Shown here: one piece after another, positions 16,638 to 25,367 of the stretch | Layout of the letters: each line of letters begins with the position of its first letter | How positions within the stretch are numbered: the first letter of the stretch is position 1 | Assembly (NCBI GenBank): GCA_910575755.1 | Contig: CAJTFO010000007.1 | Coordinates: 43,074-107,073, forward strand | Origin: Desulfovibrionaceae bacterium | GTDB taxonomy: Bacteria > Desulfobacterota > Desulfovibrionia > Desulfovibrionales > Desulfovibrionaceae | Length of the DNA: 64,000 bases | Direction: 5' to 3' | Notes under the pieces: model-generated | What the model saw: the letters and a program-made list of their open reading frames with translations, nothing else | Databases searched by the model: none | What the model was told of the DNA's origin: nothing | Made by a program: the position numbers and the translations under genes

Positions 16638-17909
16638 ATGGACGACATTTCCCGCCAATTGTTTGAAAAGGCCCGCGCGCTGATCCCCGGCGGGGTCAAC
16701 AGCCCGGTGCGGGCCTGCCATAATGTGGACAGCCTGCCCCTGTTCATTGCTGAAGCCCACGGCTGCCGCCTGACGGATGTAGACGGCAGGGAATACATCG
16801 ACTTTGTGCTCTCCTGGGGCCCCATGATCCTGGGCCATGACGAGCCTTCGGTGACCGCGGCCCTGCGCGAGGCGGCCGGGCGCGGCGCCAGCTACGGCGC
16901 TCCCTGCCCGGATGAAGTGGCCCTGGCCGCCGAAGTGGTGGCGGCCATGCCCAGTCTGGAAATGGTGCGCATGGTCAATTCCGGCACCGAGGCCACCATG
17001 AGCGCCCTGCGTCTGGCGCGCGGCGTGACCAAACGCCACAAGGTGCTCAAGTTCATGGGCTGCTACCACGGTCATGCCGATCCCTTCCTGGCCGCCGCCG
17101 GTTCCGGCGTGGCCACCTTTTCCATCCCCGGCACGCCCGGCGTGCCCCCGGCGGTGGTGGCCGACACTCTTCTGGCCCCGTACAATGATCTGGACGCGGT
17201 CAAGGAATGCTTCTCCCGGCACGGGGCGGACATAGCCGCCATTATCGTGGAACCCGTAGCCGCCAACATGGGCCTGGTTCTCCCCAGTCCCGGCTTTCTG
17301 GAAGGGTTGCGCTCCCTGGCCGACCAGTACGGCAGCCTGCTGATTTTCGACGAGGTGATCACGGGCTTCCGCGCGGCCTTTGGAGGCGCTCAGGCCCGCT
17401 TCAACATTGATCCGGATCTGACCACCTTCGGCAAGATCATCGGCGGCGGTCTGCCCGTGGGCGCGTTTGGCGGCAAGCGGCGCTTCATGGAGCATGTGGC
17501 GCCGCAGGGCGGGGTTTATCAGGCGGGCACCCTGTCCGGCAATCCGCTGGCCATGGCGGCTGGCCTGGCTACCCTGCGCAGGCTGAAAACCCTGGACTAC
17601 GCGGCTCTGGAAGCCCGCACCCGCGCCTTTGCCGAAGCCCTGGGCGATATTCTGCGCGCCAAGGGCGTGCCGGTGCAGGCGCCCACCCTGGCATCCATGT
17701 TCTGCCTCTTCTTCAGTGAAGAACCGGTGACTGACTTTGCCCGGGCGCAGGCCTGTGACCAGAAACTTTTCACCAGTTTTTACAAGCAGATGCGCGCCCA
17801 GGGCATTTACCTGGCCCCATCGGGCTTCGAGACGGGCATGGTTTCTTTCGCCCACAGCGACGACGACTTCAACCGCGCGCTGGACGCGGCCCGCAAGGTG
17901 CTTTTTTGA
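16638..17909 (+). CDS. hemL: Glutamate-1-semialdehyde 2,1-aminomutase
   Basis: A 423-residue class III PLP aminotransferase that forms 5-aminolevulinate in the C5 pathway. The start [20 protein letters not shown], the [17 protein letters not shown] motif, [10 protein letters not shown] and the PLP lysine in [17 protein letters not shown] (near 265) are all present. AAGGAGAAG precedes the ATG. It sits between ahbB and cbiG in a tetrapyrrole operon. Confidence 0.97.
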   Translation: MDDISRQLFEKARALIPGGVNSPVRACHNVDSLPLFIAEAHGCRLTDVDGREYIDFVLSWGPMILGHDEPSVTAALREAAGRGASYGAPCPDEVALAAEVVAAMPSLEMVRMVNSGTEATMSALRLARGVTKRHKVLKFMGCYHGHADPFLAAAGSGVATFSIPGTPGVPPAVVADTLLAPYNDLDAVKECFSRHGADIAAIIVEPVAANMGLVLPSPGFLEGLRSLADQYGSLLIFDEVITGFRAAFGGAQARFNIDPDLTTFGKIIGGGLPVGAFGGKRRFMEHVAPQGGVYQAGTLSGNPLAMAAGLATLRRLKTLDYAALEARTRAFAEALGDILRAKGVPVQAPTLASMFCLFFSEEPVTDFARAQACDQKLFTSFYKQMRAQGIYLAPSGFETGMVSFAHSDDDFNRALDAARKVLF

Positions 17910-17956
17910 GTCAAGGGCCACGGGAAGCGGGGGCTGGCTCTTGTGCAGACACAGAG

Positions 17957-19087
17957 ATGGCCCCCGCCCTGCTTTGCCATACCCTCAGCCGAGATGGCCT
18001 GCCTCTGGCGCGACGGCTGGCCGCGCAACTGGCCGCAGCCCCCTGGCGCGCGCCCGGCGGCCATACAGTGGCAAGCTGCCGCATCAGCGCTCCAACCCGT
18101 CTGGCGGGGGCGGACATCCGCCCCTTTGATGATCTGGCCGCCTTTCTGGCCCGTGAGTATCGCCGCCACGCGGCGCATGCTTTTGTGGGCGCCGCGGGCA
18201 TTGCCGTGCGGGTACTGGCCCCCCTGCTGCGGCACAAAAGCCAGGACCCGCCCGTGGTGGTGCTGGATCCGGCCGGCCGCTTTGTCATCAGCCTGCTTTC
18301 CGGCCACTGGGGCGGGGGCAATGCTCTGGCTCGTCATCTGGCCGCGCTGCTGCACGCCATGCCGGTGATTACCACAGCCTCGGATCAAACGGCGTGCGCT
18401 CCCATGCCCCTGGATCTGCTGATCCAGCGCGCGGGCCTGCATATTCTGGACTGGGCGCCTCTGCCCCAGGCGCAGGCCGCCCTGCTGGAAGGCCGGCCCC
18501 TGCGGCTCCTGGATCCCTGTTGCGCCCTGCCCGCCGCCCTGCCGCCGCGTTTTGAGCGCCTGCCCGCCCATGACCACAGTGTGAAAAACCTGCCCGGCGA
18601 GGCTCCGCTGCTGACCGCTCACTGGCGGAGTCAGCCGCCGTCCCCCGGCCTGCTGCGTCTGGCCGTGCCCTGGCTTTACATGGGGCTGGGCTGCCGCCGG
18701 GGCATCCCTCAAGACGCGGCCCTGAACGCGCTGACCACATTATGCGACGAGCGCCATCTGGAGTTGCGGGCCGTGGCGGCCCTGGCCACAGTGGCAGAGA
18801 AAGCGGATGAACCCGCCCTGCGCCATGCGGCGGACCGGCTGGGCATCCCTTTACGAACCTTTTCCGCCGGGGAGCTGGCCTCTTGCGCCACGCCCCATCC
18901 TTCCGAAGCGGCCGGACGGCGCTTCAATCAGCCGCCGTTCAGCGTCTGTGAAGCCTCGGCCCTGCTGGCCGCACGAGCGGACGGACACAACGCCCGCCTG
19001 CTTCTGCCCAAAACCGTCGTTCATGGTCGCCTGACCCTGGCCGTGGCCCTGGCCGATCCCGCAACCTCAACCCCGCAAACAGCATGA
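17957..19087 (+). CDS. cbiG: Cobalt-precorrin-5A hydrolase CbiG
   Basis: About 376 residues. The order of segments (HAFVGAAGIAVRVLAPLL, then VVLDPAGRFVISLLSGHWGGGNALA, then the C-terminal half with GLGCRRG and LATVAEKADEPAL) matches CbiG, which opens the delta-lactone of cobalt-precorrin-5A in the anaerobic cobalamin pathway. The start is uncertain: ATG at 17957, or an in-frame TTG at 17906 overlapping the hemL stop. It overlaps cobJ by four bases. Confidence 0.9.
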   Translation: MAPALLCHTLSRDGLPLARRLAAQLAAAPWRAPGGHTVASCRISAPTRLAGADIRPFDDLAAFLAREYRRHAAHAFVGAAGIAVRVLAPLLRHKSQDPPVVVLDPAGRFVISLLSGHWGGGNALARHLAALLHAMPVITTASDQTACAPMPLDLLIQRAGLHILDWAPLPQAQAALLEGRPLRLLDPCCALPAALPPRFERLPAHDHSVKNLPGEAPLLTAHWRSQPPSPGLLRLAVPWLYMGLGCRRGIPQDAALNALTTLCDERHLELRAVAALATVAEKADEPALRHAADRLGIPLRTFSAGELASCATPHPSEAAGRRFNQPPFSVCEASALLAARADGHNARLLLPKTVVHGRLTLAVALADPATSTPQTA

Positions 19088-19857
19088 ACAACGCGCCTCT
19101 TTTTGTGGTGGGCCTGGGACCGGGCGACGCCCGCTGCCTTACCCCCCAGGCCCGCGCCGCCCTGGAGCAGGCCCAATGCGTCGCAGGCTATCAGCTCTAT
19201 CTGGATCTGACACCGCCGGAGCTGCTGCGCGGCAAAACCCTCATCAGCACCGGCATGCGCCATGAGGAAGAACGCTGCGCCGCCGCCGTGGACGCGACCC
19301 TGGCCGGGCGGCCCACCGCCCTGGTCTGTTCCGGCGACCCCGGCATTTATGCTCTGGCCGGGCTGGTTCTGGAGGTTCTGGAAACACGCGGTCTGCTTGA
19401 GCGCATTCCCCTCAACGTGATTCCCGGCGTGCCCGCGGTCTGCGCGGCGGCGGCCTTGCTGGGCGCGCCCCTGACGCACGATTTCGCCTGCATCAGCCTC
19501 AGCGATCTGCTCACCCCCTGGCAAACCATCCAGCGCAGGCTCAGCGCGGCGCTGGAAGCGGATTTCGTCTGCGTCATCTACAACCCGCGCTCCAAGGGAC
19601 GCCCGCATCAACTGGGCCAGGCTCTGGCCGAGGCCCGGCGCTTTCGGCGTCCCGACTGCCCGGTGGGCCTGGTGCGCAAGGCCTTTCGGCCTGGTCAGGA
19701 AGTTTCCGTGCATGCGCTGGCCGACTTTGACGAAAGCCGGGTGGACATGCTCTCCCTGCTGATTATCGGCAACAGCGAAAGCCGCGCCCTCGGCCCCTAT
19801 CTGCTGACCCCGCGCGGCTACGCCAACAGGAAGCGTGGCCAGACCGACGCCAGGTGA
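19084..19857 (+). CDS. cobJ: Precorrin-3B C17-methyltransferase (CobJ/CbiH)
   Basis: A 257-residue SAM-dependent methylase. The N-terminal FVVGLGPGDARCLTPQA, the CSGDPGIYALAG loop near residue 82, VIPGVPAVCAAAALLGAPLTHDF and CVIYNPRSKGR are characteristic of CobJ/CbiH. It methylates C17 and drives ring contraction in corrin synthesis. Its ATG overlaps the cbiG stop (ATGA), indicating coupled translation. In an anaerobe with CbiG the CbiH-type name would be equally suitable. Confidence 0.93.
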   Translation: MNNAPLFVVGLGPGDARCLTPQARAALEQAQCVAGYQLYLDLTPPELLRGKTLISTGMRHEEERCAAAVDATLAGRPTALVCSGDPGIYALAGLVLEVLETRGLLERIPLNVIPGVPAVCAAAALLGAPLTHDFACISLSDLLTPWQTIQRRLSAALEADFVCVIYNPRSKGRPHQLGQALAEARRFRRPDCPVGLVRKAFRPGQEVSVHALADFDESRVDMLSLLIIGNSESRALGPYLLTPRGYANRKRGQTDAR

Positions 19858-19952
19858 AACTGTTTTCAGCGGGGCTGAGGCATTCCCTCCCTCCTCTTGC
19901 GTGGCGGATGCCGCGGGAAAAGAATTTTTTTCAGGCAGCCCCTGATCCATCC

Positions 19953-19968
19953 TGGCACTCAAATTGCA
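19953..19968 (+). promoter_or_regulatory. Sigma-54 promoter upstream of an 82-aa gene
   Basis: TGGCACTCAAATTGCA is a near-perfect -24/-12 element (TGGCAC-N5-TTGCA, GG and GC ten bases apart). Predicted start near 19979, about 60 bases before the ATG at 20041. Confidence 0.8.
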
Positions 19969-20040
19969 TAATTCAGAATATCCGTCCGCAGGGACGGAAA
20001 ATTTGACTCCCCGCCACGGTGGATATCTGGAGGATACGTC

Positions 20041-20289
20041 ATGGAAATTTCCGGCATCAGCTCTTCCTTTCCCTTTGCCTTCACCATGCCCGACAAGGAC
20101 GACTCCGGTTCCGCCCCCGCCGCCGTGCAGGACACGGTGAACGTCCGCGCTCCCCATCTGCTGGAGGACAGCGAGGTGGACAGCGTGCTGGATGACACCC
20201 TGAGCATGATTGCCCAGGATAATCTGGCCGCCCTGTCCGTGCATGGGGGCTTGAGCCAAAGCCGCGTGTTTGCCCTGCTCGGCCTGTAA
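20041..20289 (+). CDS. Small protein of unknown function under a sigma-54 promoter
   Basis: An 82-residue protein with a hydrophobic N-terminus (MEISGISSSFPFAFTMP), an acidic middle (PHLLEDSEVDSVLDDTL) and a mildly hydrophobic C-terminus (SQSRVFALLGL). GGAGGA lies eight bases upstream of the ATG. The N-terminus lacks a positive charge and is not a convincing Sec signal. No family is recognised. The promoter sets it apart from the housekeeping genes on both sides; sigma-54 in related bacteria often drives flagellar, nitrogen or stress genes, but no link can be read here. Confidence 0.7.
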   Translation: MEISGISSSFPFAFTMPDKDDSGSAPAAVQDTVNVRAPHLLEDSEVDSVLDDTLSMIAQDNLAALSVHGGLSQSRVFALLGL

Positions 20290-20460
20290 GATCAGCCCCC
20301 CCCCGGGGCGTCGCCTGTCGCAACGCCGCCGCTGTATGTCCGGCGGCCTTGCAGGGGCCGGCAGCGGGCGTATGCCCATACGGCTTTGCCGGTGTTTGTC
20401 CCGCGCGCCATGCGCGGGCGCGTCCGGCATTTTTTACCGCAGCTCAAGAAGGATACGGCG

Positions 20461-21657
20461 ATGACGGATATTGACCGGCAGATGGCGCTTATCAAACGCG
20501 GCGTGGCTGAACTGATCGACGAGGGCGAATTGCGCAAGAAACTGGCGCGCGGCGTGCCCCTGCGCGTCAAGGTGGGTTTTGACCCCACGGCTCCGGATCT
20601 GCACCTCGGCCATACGGTGGTGATGCACAAGATGCGCCACTTTCAGGAACTGGGGCATACGGTCATTTTTCTGATCGGCGATTTCACCGGTCGCATTGGC
20701 GACCCCTCGGGCCGTTCGGAAACCCGCCCGCCGCTCACGGAAGAACAGGTGCTGGCCAACGCCGAAACCTACAAGAAGCAGGTATTCAAAATTCTCGACC
20801 CGGAAAAGACGCGGGTGGAATTCAACTCCCGCTGGCTGGGCGGGCTGGACGCCACGGGCTTCATCAGGCTGGCCTCCAGCTACACCGTGGCCCGCATGAT
20901 GGAGCGCGACGACTTTGAAAAGCGTTTTCGCGAGCAGCGCCCCATCTCCATTCACGAATTTCTCTATCCGCTCTGTCAGGGTTTTGACTCTGTTTCGCTG
21001 AAAGCCGATGTGGAAATGGGCGGCACAGACCAGAAGTTCAACCTGCTGGTGGGCCGCAACCTCCAGGCGCACTACGGGCAGGAGGGGCAGTGCATTCTGA
21101 CCATGCCCCTGCTGGAAGGCACGGACGGCGTGCGCAAGATGTCCAAATCCTACGGCAATTACATCGGCATCGACGAGCCGCCGGCGGAAATTTTCGGCAA
21201 GGTCATGGCTGTGTCCGATGCGCTGATGTGGCGCTATTACGAGCTGCTTTCGGCCAGAAGCCTGGAAGACATCGCCATACTGAAACAGGATGTGGAGCAG
21301 GGCCGCGTTCACCCCAAGGCCGCCAAGGAAGCCCTGGCCCATGAGATGGTCAGCCGCTATCACAGCGAGCAGGACGCCGACGCGGCCCGCCAGGGCTTCA
21401 ATGCCGTCTTTGCTGACGGCGGCGTGCCCGCCGACGCGCCCTCCCTCTCCTGCATCGGCGGCGAGGACAGCGCCCCCCCGGCCTTTCTGGAGGCCGCCGG
21501 ACTGGTCAAAAGCCGGGGCGAGGCCAAGCGCCTGATCAAAGAAGGCGCTCTTTCCGTGGACGGTCGGCGCTGTGACGACGCGCTGACCCCGCTGCCCGCC
21601 GGCGACTATGTGATCAGGCTGGGCAAGAAACGCTTTTTAAAACTCAATGTGCGCTGA
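20461..21657 (+). CDS. tyrS: Tyrosyl-tRNA synthetase
   Basis: A 398-residue class Ic synthetase. The HIGH motif appears as HLGH near residue 43 (DLHLGHTVV), KMSKS near 226 as [10 protein letters not shown], and the C-terminus carries an S4-like RNA-binding domain ([20 protein letters not shown]). The ATG at 20461 has AAGGAT upstream; the open frame before it is shadow sequence. The short form with KMSKSYGN resembles TyrRS of the TyrZ/long-branch type. Confidence 0.96.
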   Translation: MTDIDRQMALIKRGVAELIDEGELRKKLARGVPLRVKVGFDPTAPDLHLGHTVVMHKMRHFQELGHTVIFLIGDFTGRIGDPSGRSETRPPLTEEQVLANAETYKKQVFKILDPEKTRVEFNSRWLGGLDATGFIRLASSYTVARMMERDDFEKRFREQRPISIHEFLYPLCQGFDSVSLKADVEMGGTDQKFNLLVGRNLQAHYGQEGQCILTMPLLEGTDGVRKMSKSYGNYIGIDEPPAEIFGKVMAVSDALMWRYYELLSARSLEDIAILKQDVEQGRVHPKAAKEALAHEMVSRYHSEQDADAARQGFNAVFADGGVPADAPSLSCIGGEDSAPPAFLEAAGLVKSRGEAKRLIKEGALSVDGRRCDDALTPLPAGDYVIRLGKKRFLKLNVR

Positions 21658-21678
21658 GCGCAACGTGTCTGCATGACG

Positions 21679-21714
21679 ACGGGCGGCCCTTCAGGGCCGC
21701 CCGTTCCTTTTTTT
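21679..21714 (+). terminator. Terminator of tyrS
   Basis: An 11-bp GC-rich stem (ACGGGCGGCCC/GGGCCGCCCGT) with a four-base loop, followed by TTCCTTTTTTT. It also lies just past the convergent roo gene. Confidence 0.9.
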
Positions 21715-21747
21715 GGAGCATTTCTCTGATGAAATCAGGTAACTGCT

Positions 21748-22956
21748 CTATCCTTCCTGGCATTTTTTTCTGAGCGTTTCCGCCACGGTTTTGCCCAGCG
21801 CGTGGCAGGCGCGAAACACGTCCTTGTCCGGGGCCCAGTTGCATTTCACGGCCTCGGCGGGCATGTCCATATTCATGGCGGCCAGTTGCTCCTGAAGGTA
21901 TTTGGGCGCTTCGCCGGACCAGCCGTAGGAGCCGAAGGCACCGCCCACGCGGTTGAGGGGCCGCAGCCCCTTCATATAGGTGAGCTGCGCGGCCACCAGG
22001 GGCAGCACCGTGTTGTTGTGGGTGGGCGAACCGGCCAGCACCGCGCCGCAGTCGGCCAGTTCCGTCATGATGGCGCTGTGGTGGTTGTGCTTCACGGACA
22101 TGATCCGCGTGGGCACGCCGTTTTCCTCCAGGCCGCTGCACACGGCATAGGCCATATGCTCTGTGGACTTCCACATGGTGTCGTAGAAAATCAGGGCGCG
22201 TTGCTGGGGCTTCTGTTCGGCCATGCGGCGGTACATGTCGATGATGAAGCGCACGGCCTTCTCGCCGCGATGGATCAGGCCGTGATCCGGCGCGATCATG
22301 TCAATGTCCAGTTTCTCCACCACGGGCAGGGTCTTGAGCACCATGGGGGAGTAGGGCAGCACAATGTTGTAGAAATATTCCTTGATCCGCTTCACAAATT
22401 CGCCTTCATCCCCGAAATCATCCGTAAAGCGGGCGCTGCCGGCGATGTTCTGGCCGAAGATGTCGTTGCTGATCAGCAGTTTTTCCTCGGGAATATAGGA
22501 AACCATGCTGTCCGGCCAGTGCAGCATGCGGGTTTCCTGAAACACGATATTGCGGCTGCCGATATTCAGAATGTCTCCGCTTTTCACAGCCTGCACGGGC
22601 CAGTTTCTGCCCGCGAAGTAGCCGGCCATGGATTTCAGTCCGGCCTGGGACACGAAGATTTTCTCAGGTTTGACCCGCTCCACCACTTCGTCCAGGGAAC
22701 CCGCATGGTCCATTTCCATGTGGTTGCAGACGATGTAGTCCACCTTTTCGGGCGGGAGAGTCTTGGCCAGGCGGCAGAGCAGCGTGCCGGCGCAACCCGG
22801 CGCCACGGTATCCAGCAGCACGTTTTTCTGGTCTTTGATCAGATAAGCATTGTAGGTGGAGCCGTCCGGCGAGCGGGAATAGCCGTGGAAGTCGCGGTGG
22901 TCGTAATCGACGCAGCCCACCCAGTAAATGTCTTTTTTGATTTCAACAGGTTGCAT
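21748..22956 (-). CDS. roo: Rubredoxin:oxygen oxidoreductase (A-type flavoprotein)
   Basis: A 402-residue flavodiiron protein. The N-terminal metallo-beta-lactamase-like domain has the diiron ligands in HMEMDHAG (residues about 79-86), later HWPDS and DHGLIHRG; the C-terminal flavodoxin domain (from about 255, ALIFYDTMWKSTEHMA, with SPTHNNT) binds FMN. It takes electrons from rubredoxin and reduces oxygen to water (some members reduce NO) in the cytoplasm. The rubredoxin gene is directly upstream, as in other Desulfovibrio. A hairpin with a T run lies between rub and roo. Confidence 0.96.
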   Translation of the reverse strand: MQPVEIKKDIYWVGCVDYDHRDFHGYSRSPDGSTYNAYLIKDQKNVLLDTVAPGCAGTLLCRLAKTLPPEKVDYIVCNHMEMDHAGSLDEVVERVKPEKIFVSQAGLKSMAGYFAGRNWPVQAVKSGDILNIGSRNIVFQETRMLHWPDSMVSYIPEEKLLISNDIFGQNIAGSARFTDDFGDEGEFVKRIKEYFYNIVLPYSPMVLKTLPVVEKLDIDMIAPDHGLIHRGEKAVRFIIDMYRRMAEQKPQQRALIFYDTMWKSTEHMAYAVCSGLEENGVPTRIMSVKHNHHSAIMTELADCGAVLAGSPTHNNTVLPLVAAQLTYMKGLRPLNRVGGAFGSYGWSGEAPKYLQEQLAAMNMDMPAEAVKCNWAPDKDVFRACHALGKTVAETLRKKCQEG

Positions 22957-23007
22957 GTGTGTTCTCCAGAAGCTGCAAAGGTGGATAGGGGCGCTCCGTC
23001 ACGAAAA

Positions 23008-23042
23008 GCCCCGCCCGCCGGGCGAACCGGCAAGGCGGGGGA
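23008..23042 (-). terminator. Hairpin with T run between rubredoxin and roo
   Basis: On the minus strand, CCCCGCC and the inner TTGCCGG pair with CCCGGC and GGGCGGGG, followed by CTTTTC, about 60 bases after the rubredoxin stop and 50 before roo. It may attenuate read-through so that the rub and dfx messages exceed roo. Confidence 0.5.
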
Positions 23043-23098
23043 AAGGACGGAAGATACAGCAAATAAACTTTGCTGACGCCTTGGCGGCAAATGCCGTC

Positions 23099-23236
23099 CT
23101 AGGCGGGGTTGAACTGATCCTTGCTCACGCCGCAGACCGGGCAGACCCAGTCGTCAGGAAGCTGGTCAAAGGGGACGTTGTCATGTTCTGCCGGATCATA
23201 TTCATAGCCGCAAACGCCACAGACGTATTTCTGCAT
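23099..23236 (-). CDS. rub: Rubredoxin
   Basis: A 45-residue protein starting [19 protein letters not shown] and containing [13 protein letters not shown]. The four cysteines (CxxC near 6-9, CxxC near 33-36) bind one iron. It carries electrons to Roo and to other oxygen-defence proteins. GGAGAATCCCC precedes the ATG. It lies between dfx and roo on the same strand, the rbo-rub-roo order known from Desulfovibrio. Confidence 0.96.
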   Translation of the reverse strand: MQKYVCGVCGYEYDPAEHDNVPFDQLPDDWVCPVCGVSKDQFNPA

Positions 23237-23290
23237 GGGGATTCTCCTTGGTATTCTGAAGCGCGGCGCAGGGGCCGCGCCAATATGACG

Positions 23291-23671
23291 CTAGTTTTCA
23301 GCCTTCCACAGCCCGTGCAGATTGCAGTATTCACGGGCTGTCACCTTGGCGGCGTCAATCTTGAAGAAGGCTTCCGGCGCGTCGCCGGGCTTGAGAAATT
23401 TGGTATAGCTTCTGCCGTCGGCCAGCAGTTCGATCCATTCAATGTAATGCTTTTCTTCCATGGGGTGGGGCGCGCTGCCCACCTTGACCTTGTAGCCGTC
23501 GTCCACTTTTTCAATGACCGGCACATGCTTTTCCAGCGCTCCGTCGGTGGCGCCTTCCTTCATGTGTTTCATGGCTTCGCCGCAGCAGACGAGTTCGGCT
23601 CCGCCACCGTGCAGCACTTCCACAATGTTGCCGCAATGGGTGCATTTATAGATTTCCAGTTGATTTGGCAT
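23291..23671 (-). CDS. dfx: Desulfoferrodoxin (superoxide reductase)
   Basis: A 126-residue two-iron protein. The N-terminal desulforedoxin-like centre uses CTHCGN and a CC pair ([11 protein letters not shown]). The C-terminal superoxide reductase centre uses [20 protein letters not shown] and CNLHGLW, giving the four His and one Cys ligands. It reduces superoxide to peroxide without making oxygen. GAGGAAT precedes the ATG at 23671; a longer open frame to 23779 has no ribosome site. First gene of the dfx-rub-roo group. Confidence 0.96.
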   Translation of the reverse strand: MPNQLEIYKCTHCGNIVEVLHGGGAELVCCGEAMKHMKEGATDGALEKHVPVIEKVDDGYKVKVGSAPHPMEEKHYIEWIELLADGRSYTKFLKPGDAPEAFFKIDAAKVTAREYCNLHGLWKAEN

Positions 23672-23872
23672 GATATTCCTCACTATTGTCATAAATCGTA
23701 TGGGGGGCGGAAACTGCCCGGCCCGCATATGGGGCAAATTGGCACACATACCGGCGGGCATGACCCGCGGGGAAGTCATTCAGCGCCGCTTCCTGACGGG
23801 AGCGTCCACCGAAAGACTGATGAGAGAGTTTGGAGCAAAAATGCTTTTTTGTAAAGCTCTGTTCAGGAACAT

Positions 23873-24889
23873 TTACTGGTTTCGCACAGGCTGTCCCGCC
23901 GGGGCCGTGGCTTTGCCCCCTGCGGGAGCGCTTGCGTCCGCCTTGCGGCGCGCGCCCAGGATGTTGGGCAGCAGCGCCGTGAGATTGCCGGTCATCAGAA
24001 AAGAGGGCGCATGGCTGCCGGCCAGTTCACGCCTGAGGGAGATCGAGCGCACCAGCAGCCCGGCCTGGGCCCCGCCTTCCACATACATGACCGTGCGCAC
24101 GTCCAGAGGCAGATGCAGCAATTGCTGCGCAAAGGCGTAGGCCTCCACAGACGCGCGGCAATGCAGAAAAAGAATCCGTCCGTCGCCGTCCTGGGCCACG
24201 GCGGAAATGGAGCAGAGCGGGCCGCCCGGAGCCCAGAGGATGCGCCGCTGGGCATTGATCATGCGGTAGTTCTGTACTACCAGGGCATAGCGGTCGATAA
24301 TCCGCCGCCATTGGGGATTGTCTCGATCCAGAATGGCGGCGGGGGGCAGGTCCGCACTGTCGGGGCCAGCCACAAAAAAAGCTCCGAAGCGCTGAACCAG
24401 GCGCTTGTTGTTGATATGACCGCCCTGGCGCATGTAGCCGGTGCTGGTGCTGCCGTCGGGCAGATACATGCTGGCATTGATGGCGACCGTGAGGTCGTAC
24501 TGTTCGCCCCAGTCGTTCAGGGATCGGGGCGGGCGACCGTCCTGGGAACTGGCGCAGAGCAGAAAGTCAAACCGGGCGGGATCAATGCGCAGAGCCGTGA
24601 GGCTGGCTTCACTGTCGCTGAACCGAAATTCGCCCAATTCCAGGCCGGGTTCCAGCTCTGCCCAGGTTGCGCCCCCTTTCTGATCCACGCCGCGTTGCCC
24701 CGAGGGCGGCAGGGCAAGGCTTTCCGGCGCGGCGGGCGGCGTGTCCGCAGTCAGCGCCGCAGCGGGTTCCGCGCTTGCTCCCGCCGCCGACAGCAGCCAG
24801 CAGACCAGCAGCAAGGCCAGCAAGGGCGCGCCATGACAGCCGGCAAGAAGCCGGCGGAAGAGTATTGTCGCTTCAAAGGTCGTGCGCAT
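23873..24889 (-). CDS. Secreted phosphodiester glycosidase-like (NAGPA) protein
   Basis: 338 residues. An N-terminal hydrophobic segment after basic residues (LLALLLVCWLLSAAGASA, about 23-40) looks like a signal peptide, followed by a Pro/Ala-rich linker. The body has the pattern of the NAGPA/phosphodiester glycosidase family: TVAINASMYLPDGSTSTGYM near 135, APGGPLCSIS near 230 and the strongly conserved MYVEGGAQAGLLV near 280. Family members act on or near extracytoplasmic glycans; the substrate here is unknown. The last 30 residues are Ala/Pro/Lys-rich. It is the last core gene before the integrase. Confidence 0.8.
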   Translation of the reverse strand: MRTTFEATILFRRLLAGCHGAPLLALLLVCWLLSAAGASAEPAAALTADTPPAAPESLALPPSGQRGVDQKGGATWAELEPGLELGEFRFSDSEASLTALRIDPARFDFLLCASSQDGRPPRSLNDWGEQYDLTVAINASMYLPDGSTSTGYMRQGGHINNKRLVQRFGAFFVAGPDSADLPPAAILDRDNPQWRRIIDRYALVVQNYRMINAQRRILWAPGGPLCSISAVAQDGDGRILFLHCRASVEAYAFAQQLLHLPLDVRTVMYVEGGAQAGLLVRSISLRRELAGSHAPSFLMTGNLTALLPNILGARRKADASAPAGGKATAPAGQPVRNQ

Positions 24890-25128
24890 AGTGTTCCCTT
24901 ACGACCAAGCCGGGCATTTGGCAAGGACGGGAAAGCCAGAGCGGAGGCATGAATGCTGCCAACACTGTGGGCATGCCGCAAGGCGGCCTGCTCCTATGAA
25001 AATGCTGATTGTGCCGATAAGGGCAAAAAGGATGACGAAAAAAGCCCCAGGCGACACTCCACGCATGGCAGCGGTTTGACTCCGGCGCATGACGGGCATA
25101 CTGTATGCCAAAACGAGGAAGGCCAACC

Positions 25129-25254
25129 ATGAATCAAGAAACAGCGGGCAGCATGAGTTTCTTGTGGAAAAACGCGCCTGATGTCCGCGCCGCACGGACG
25201 TTTTTCCTCTCTCTCTCTCTCTCTCTGTTACATATTGCCAACAGCAAGAGGTAA
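25129..25254 (+). CDS. Possible 41-residue peptide ending in a Ser-Leu repeat
   Basis: ATG at 25129 with a good ribosome site (GAGGAAGG, six bases upstream) and a weak promoter-like TTGACT/TACTGT pair at 25076-25104. The predicted peptide starts MNQETAGSMSFLWKNAP and ends with Leu-Ser repeats encoded by a (CT)10 tract. Any change in CT copy number would shift the frame. It could be a genuine small gene, or the 5' remnant of a gene broken by element insertion. No homologue recognised. Confidence 0.3.
   Translation: MNQETAGSMSFLWKNAPDVRAARTFFLSLSLSLLHIANSKR
25207..25226. repeat. (CT)10 microsatellite
   Basis: Ten uninterrupted CT units, the longest simple repeat seen in the window. It lies within a possible small reading frame and about 140 bases before the integrase start. 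Confidence 0.9.
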
Positions 25255-25367
25255 ATAATAATTAAATTCAATAAATTATCTTCAAAATTTTTATCCCGAA
25301 AATTCATTTTGGATAAGTTTTGGATAAGTATCTTGCAGAAATAGATTTCACTGGCTATCCTGCCTTC

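Larger units (their letters stand above)
24890..25367. other. Junction between core genome and integrative element
   Basis: The sequence changes from GC-rich to AT-rich near 25240. It contains a possible 41-codon frame, a (CT)10 microsatellite and a direct repeat TTTTGGATAAG (x2, 25307-25328) just before the integrase. An attachment site would be expected here, but no tRNA gene or matching repeat at a right end could be identified. Confidence 0.4.

Noticed and set aside
25060..25100. Possible tRNA 3' end (GGTTTGACTCCGG) as the integration site
   Set aside because: No matching acceptor, anticodon arm or CCA end could be found around it.
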